Shown: one piece after another, positions 60,856 through 64,000 of the stretch
Layout: each line of letters starts with the position of its first letter
How positions within the stretch are numbered: the stretch's first letter is position 1
Assembly: GCF_039541915.1 (NCBI RefSeq)
Contig: NZ_BAABHD010000083.1
Span: 283,271 to 347,270, forward strand
Source of the DNA: Nibrella saemangeumensis
GTDB taxonomy: Bacteria > Bacteroidota > Bacteroidia > Cytophagales > Spirosomataceae
DNA: 64,000 nt
Direction: 5' to 3'
The notes under the pieces: generated by a model
Told to the model about the DNA's origin: nothing
Database searches by the model: none
Seen by the model: the letters and a program-made list of their open reading frames with translations, nothing else
Translations under genes and position numbers: made by a program

Positions 60856-62664
60856 ATGACCCCCACCACCCTCTTCCCCCAACGCCAGCAACAATTCGCC
60901 CAGCAGCAGCAAGCCGCCCAGCAGCGGTACAACCAGCTCGCCATTACCCGGCTCTTCTGGTTCGTCATGGCCGTGGCTCTCGTCTGGTGGCTGGGCAGCA
61001 CCGGCCAATCTACCTGGGCGTGGATCGTTGCCGGGGTCGGCCTGACCGGCTTTCTGTATTTGCTCAAAAAGCACCAGACCGTCCGGCGTGAACGGGACTA
61101 CGCCGGACACCTGCAGTTCATCAACCAGGACGAAGCCGGCCGGCTCGACCGTAAGTATCTGCGCGAGGAAACCGGGGGCCAGTTCAGCAATCCCCTGCAT
61201 CCTTATACGTCGGATCTGGATGTATTCGGACCACATTCTCTTTTCCGATTACTGAACCGCACGCACACGTATATAGGACAGCGTACCCTGGCGCAGTGGC
61301 TTCAGCAACCCGCTCCGCCGGAAACCATCCGCTTCCGGCAGCAGGCCGTGGCCGAACTGGCTCCGCAACTCGACTGGCGGCAGGACTTTGAAGCGGCCGC
61401 GTACCTCAATCCCGGTGCTGGTCAGTCGCCGGAGCCACTGCTGGCCTGGGCTACAGAACCGGTAGCACCGCTCCCCGGCTACCTGCACATCGTACGGTGG
61501 GTTTTACCTATGGTTACCGTGGGGCTAATTGGTCTGTGGCTGGCTGGTATGGTGCCGGGTGTAGCCGTGCTGGCATCGCTGTTTATTCATGGTCTGGTGC
61601 TACGCCAAACGGCCAAACGGGCGCAGGCCGTCAGTGAGCAGACGTTTGAGATGGTGCAGGGGCTGGATACCTTCCGCGACATGTTGCGGCTCATGGAAAG
61701 CCGGTCGGCGGAGGCCGTGCAGTGGCGACAACTCCAGCGGGATCTGACCACCGATGGCGAGCCGGCTTCAGCCGCTATCAGCCAGCTACACCGCCTGACC
61801 GACAACCTGAATTTCCGCCGGAATATCTACTTTACGCTGTTTTTTGGCGTCATTATGCTCTGGGATATCCACTGCCTGATCAGCCTCGACCGCTGGCGGC
61901 AGCGGTACGGTCCACATCTGCCCCAATGGCTTCAGGCTTTGGCCGAGGCCGAAGCCCTCAACAGTCTGGCGGGGCTGACCTTTGCTCATCCTGAGTACAC
62001 CGTACCCGACATCCGAGACACCGGTGTGGTGCTGGAAGCCCGGCAGGCCGCACACCCGCTGATTAACCCCGCAAAAGCCGTAGCTAATTCGTTAGCGCTG
62101 ACCGGTTCCGGCCAGACCATCCTGATTACCGGCTCCAATATGTCGGGGAAAAGTACGTTTCTGCGGACGCTGGGCGCTAATGTGGTGCTGGCGCTGGCCG
62201 GCTCGGTCGTTTGCGCGGAGGGGTTTGCCTGCTCGCCCCTGCGGGTGTTTACGAGTATGCGCACGCAGGACTCGCTGGAGGAAAGCACCTCGTCTTTTTA
62301 CGCCGAACTGAAGCGCCTGCAAACGCTCATCCAACTCACCGCCCAGACCGATAGCCTGCCCGTACTGTATTTCCTCGACGAAATCCTGAAAGGCACCAAC
62401 TCCGCCGACCGCCACCGCGGTGCCGAAGCGCTCATCCGCCAACTGCACCGCACCACCGCATCCGGCTTCGTCTCTACGCACGATCTGGAACTGGGGCAGG
62501 TAGGGGAGGAGGTAGACTTTATTACCAACTACCACTTCCAGTCTGACCTCCACAACGGCGAACTCGTTTTCGATTACCGGCTGCGGCCGGGAATATGCCA
62601 GAGCTTTAATGCCAGCCAGTTGATGCAGGCCATTGGTATTAGAATAGAATTGAGTCAACAGTAA
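60856..62664 (+). CDS. Membrane-anchored MutS-family ATPase
   Basis: A 602-residue protein with MutS core and ABC-type ATPase but no mismatch-recognition domain. The first two membrane helices are near residues 32-70, and another hydrophobic pair spans about 205-255. Walker A is GSNMSGKST at 426-434, Walker B YFLDE at 505-509, with the flanking SSFYAELKRLQTLI. Unlike MutS2 it has no Smr tail. Function unknown; membrane anchorage suggests a role away from mismatch repair. The ATG at 60856 is favoured because the earlier TTG at 60820 falls in a promoter-like TACTTTG. Confidence 0.85.
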   Translation: MTPTTLFPQRQQQFAQQQQAAQQRYNQLAITRLFWFVMAVALVWWLGSTGQSTWAWIVAGVGLTGFLYLLKKHQTVRRERDYAGHLQFINQDEAGRLDRKYLREETGGQFSNPLHPYTSDLDVFGPHSLFRLLNRTHTYIGQRTLAQWLQQPAPPETIRFRQQAVAELAPQLDWRQDFEAAAYLNPGAGQSPEPLLAWATEPVAPLPGYLHIVRWVLPMVTVGLIGLWLAGMVPGVAVLASLFIHGLVLRQTAKRAQAVSEQTFEMVQGLDTFRDMLRLMESRSAEAVQWRQLQRDLTTDGEPASAAISQLHRLTDNLNFRRNIYFTLFFGVIMLWDIHCLISLDRWRQRYGPHLPQWLQALAEAEALNSLAGLTFAHPEYTVPDIRDTGVVLEARQAAHPLINPAKAVANSLALTGSGQTILITGSNMSGKSTFLRTLGANVVLALAGSVVCAEGFACSPLRVFTSMRTQDSLEESTSSFYAELKRLQTLIQLTAQTDSLPVLYFLDEILKGTNSADRHRGAEALIRQLHRTTASGFVSTHDLELGQVGEEVDFITNYHFQSDLHNGELVFDYRLRPGICQSFNASQLMQAIGIRIELSQQ

Positions 62665-63194
62665 GGGTTTCTGCTTATATGAAGGCGCTGGATGTTACTG
62701 CTTAATTATATGAATAAATTAAAGCATATAGTATACGAAATTGATTAGTGAAATAAAAAACCTTTTTATTGACCGGTAGAATATTAGTAAACGGCTTGGT
62801 AGCAGGGATTAAAAGAATATTAAATATTTATTAGACCTAATTAGAGAGTATTCTCCATATTATCTTTGGTGACGATTTTCTGAGCAATAGTCACTAATTA
62901 CCTAATTAATCTCTTTTTAACGAGTATAGTTGGTAGACTTTGTTCGGTCATATCCTTACTCAGTGTAACTTGTCAACTTACTATATATGGCGGAAAACTA
63001 CTTTTCACTCCCCACGTTTGCGCTGACCAGGAACCCTGTTCCGGTTGGCCATTTCTGTTCGCTACGGTCGTAGTCGTTTTAATCAACATCCAAATCTGAA
63101 ACATCGGGCGAAACGCAGTAGCTGCTTTTTGCCTATGCTTATACACCGCAGTGCTTATTCTTAATTCAAACGTTTCACTTAATCAATTAGCTCT
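62665..63194. other. AT-rich region upstream of the right-end surface protein
   Basis: 530 bases with no gene seen. A promoter element TATCTTTG is at 62861-62868, so the downstream mRNA would have a leader of over 300 bases. The region is clearly richer in A/T than the genes to the left. Confidence 0.5.
62861..62868 (+). promoter_or_regulatory. -7 promoter element of the right-end gene
   Basis: TATCTTTG matches TAnnTTTG exactly. Distance to the ATG is about 330 bases. Confidence 0.4.
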
Positions 63195-64000
63195 ATGCTT
63201 AAATATTACCAACTAAGGGTCCCATGGCTCTTAACCTTTTTTAAAAAAAATAATAAAGCCATACTAGGTGGCTTTATTATGCTGCTACTAGTATCAATAC
63301 AGACCGTCAGCTTGGGACAGACTATAACAAATGTTACTGTTACAGGTACACCTGTATGTGCTGGGTCAAGTGTTGGTGTGTCTTTTACTGTGACAAATGG
63401 TAATGGGACAAACAGATACTTTAATAGTTCTTCTGCAACGCCCCCTACTTCTTATACAGCAGTATTAATTAGTAGTGCTAACAGTTTTACCACTACCACG
63501 ACGTTTACTTCAAGTACAGCACCTGCTTCTGGAAACGGTAACACTGCAACAATATTAACATCGGTTGGAATTCCGAATAATGCACCTAGTGGTACATATA
63601 CAGTTTCTATAAACTCGTCGAGTCCAACAGCGTCATCTATTCCATCAGCAACGTTTACAGTCAATGCTATTCCGACTGTTGCCATTGCGGCATCAACCAC
63701 AGCATTGAATTGTAATGTTACGAGTGCTACTCTTACAGCTTCAGGAGGAACAAGCTATGTGTGGAGTACAGGAGCTAATTCATCGACAATTGCGGTTAGT
63801 CCTACAGCTACAACTACCTATAGTGTAACAGCGACAGGCCCAGGTGGATGTACTGCCGTAGCCAGCCGGCAGATTACATATACACCAGATACGCAGGCTC
63901 CGCAGATCACCACCACGGCTGTATCGCTGACTTTGGTGGGCAACTCAGCCACGCTGGCCACATCAGCTATCAACGCTACCGATGCTTGTGGTCCGATAAC
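63195..64000 (+). CDS. Large secreted Ig-like/adhesin protein, 5' part
   Basis: Open to the window's right edge, 268 codons seen. An N-terminal membrane/signal segment (AILGGFIMLLLVSIQTVSLG) is followed by Ser/Thr/Asn-rich beta repeats: CAGSSVGVSFTVTNG and, around residues 175-215, ALNCNVTSATLTASGGTSY with SVTATGPGGC. Such Ig/PKD-like repeats with paired cysteines are typical of Bacteroidota T9SS cargo. The start is the ATG at 63195, in a strongly A/T-biased stretch; the codons become G/C-richer from about 63850. The likely sorting domain lies outside. Confidence 0.75.
   Translation, partial: MLKYYQLRVPWLLTFFKKNNKAILGGFIMLLLVSIQTVSLGQTITNVTVTGTPVCAGSSVGVSFTVTNGNGTNRYFNSSSATPPTSYTAVLISSANSFTTTTTFTSSTAPASGNGNTATILTSVGIPNNAPSGTYTVSINSSSPTASSIPSATFTVNAIPTVAIAASTTALNCNVTSATLTASGGTSYVWSTGANSSTIAVSPTATTTYSVTATGPGGCTAVASRQITYTPDTQAPQITTTAVSLTLVGNSATLATSAINATDACGPI

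Noticed and set aside
63452..63700. Minus-strand 82-codon frame inside the right-end gene
   Set aside because: The plus strand is open throughout with signal peptide and Ig-like repeats; the minus frame is a shadow.

Overview
This window reads as chromosome of a GC-moderate, aerobic Bacteroidota of the Cytophagales, most like Spirosoma and its relatives. The support is two gliding-motility genes (gldG, gldB), a SusC/SusD pair, surface proteins with the type IX secretion (T9SS) type B C-terminal domain, Bacteroidota-style promoters (-7 element TAnnTTTG) in front of many genes, and few recognisable Shine-Dalgarno sites. No rRNA, tRNA, CRISPR array, prophage or conventional insertion sequence was seen. 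The left edge cuts carA and the right edge cuts a large AT-rich surface-protein gene.

Layout. 1-4.3 kb: housekeeping block (carA end, eno, FtsB/DivIC-like protein, low-molecular-weight phosphatase, gpmI). 4.3-14.7 kb: small lipoproteins, a LemA/TPM cluster, DUF547, SDR, prfA, a secreted Gfo/Idh/MocA oxidoreductase, DUF2809, RidA and mnmH. 14.7-22.2 kb: pdxJ, YqeY, CvpA, rlmN, a PiT phosphate transporter, a DUF1338 dioxygenase and gldG. 22.3-36.7 kb: the main accessory locus, namely a membrane-anchored AraC regulator, SusC, SusD, an NCS1 nucleobase-type permease, a 60-residue membrane protein, an ADP-ribosylglycohydrolase-family protein with an extra C-terminal domain, two sulfatases flanking a clan GH-A glycoside hydrolase, all on one strand and tightly packed. 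36.9-46 kb: dnaN, a subtilase lipoprotein with an altered oxyanion site, a YceI/cytochrome-b-like/Rieske redox operon, an ECF sigma factor with a partner that joins an inner-membrane anti-sigma-like part to an outer-membrane barrel, a COG4315 lipoprotein and ribBA. 46-59.3 kb: a T9SS cargo protein, YbaB, a GT2 enzyme, PspC, a cold-shock protein, lysS, coaX, an esterase, a barrel protein, gldB and an ABC exporter. 59.3-64 kb: Fur, a REP-associated transposase between two large palindromic repeats, a membrane-bound MutS-like ATPase, and the cut surface protein.

How the parts work together. The PUL-like locus can be read as a pathway: SusC/SusD take up a sulfated glycoside across the outer membrane, periplasmic sulfatases and the GH-A hydrolase strip sulfate and sugar, the NCS1 permease imports a base- or nucleoside-like remnant, and the cytoplasmic ADP-ribosylglycohydrolase homologue cleaves an N-glycosidic bond. 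That order of events is inference. A second theme is intergenic repeats: at least six different palindromic repeat families lie between genes, and one of them brackets its probable RAYT transposase. These repeats are the most striking structure in the window that ordinary gene annotation does not explain.
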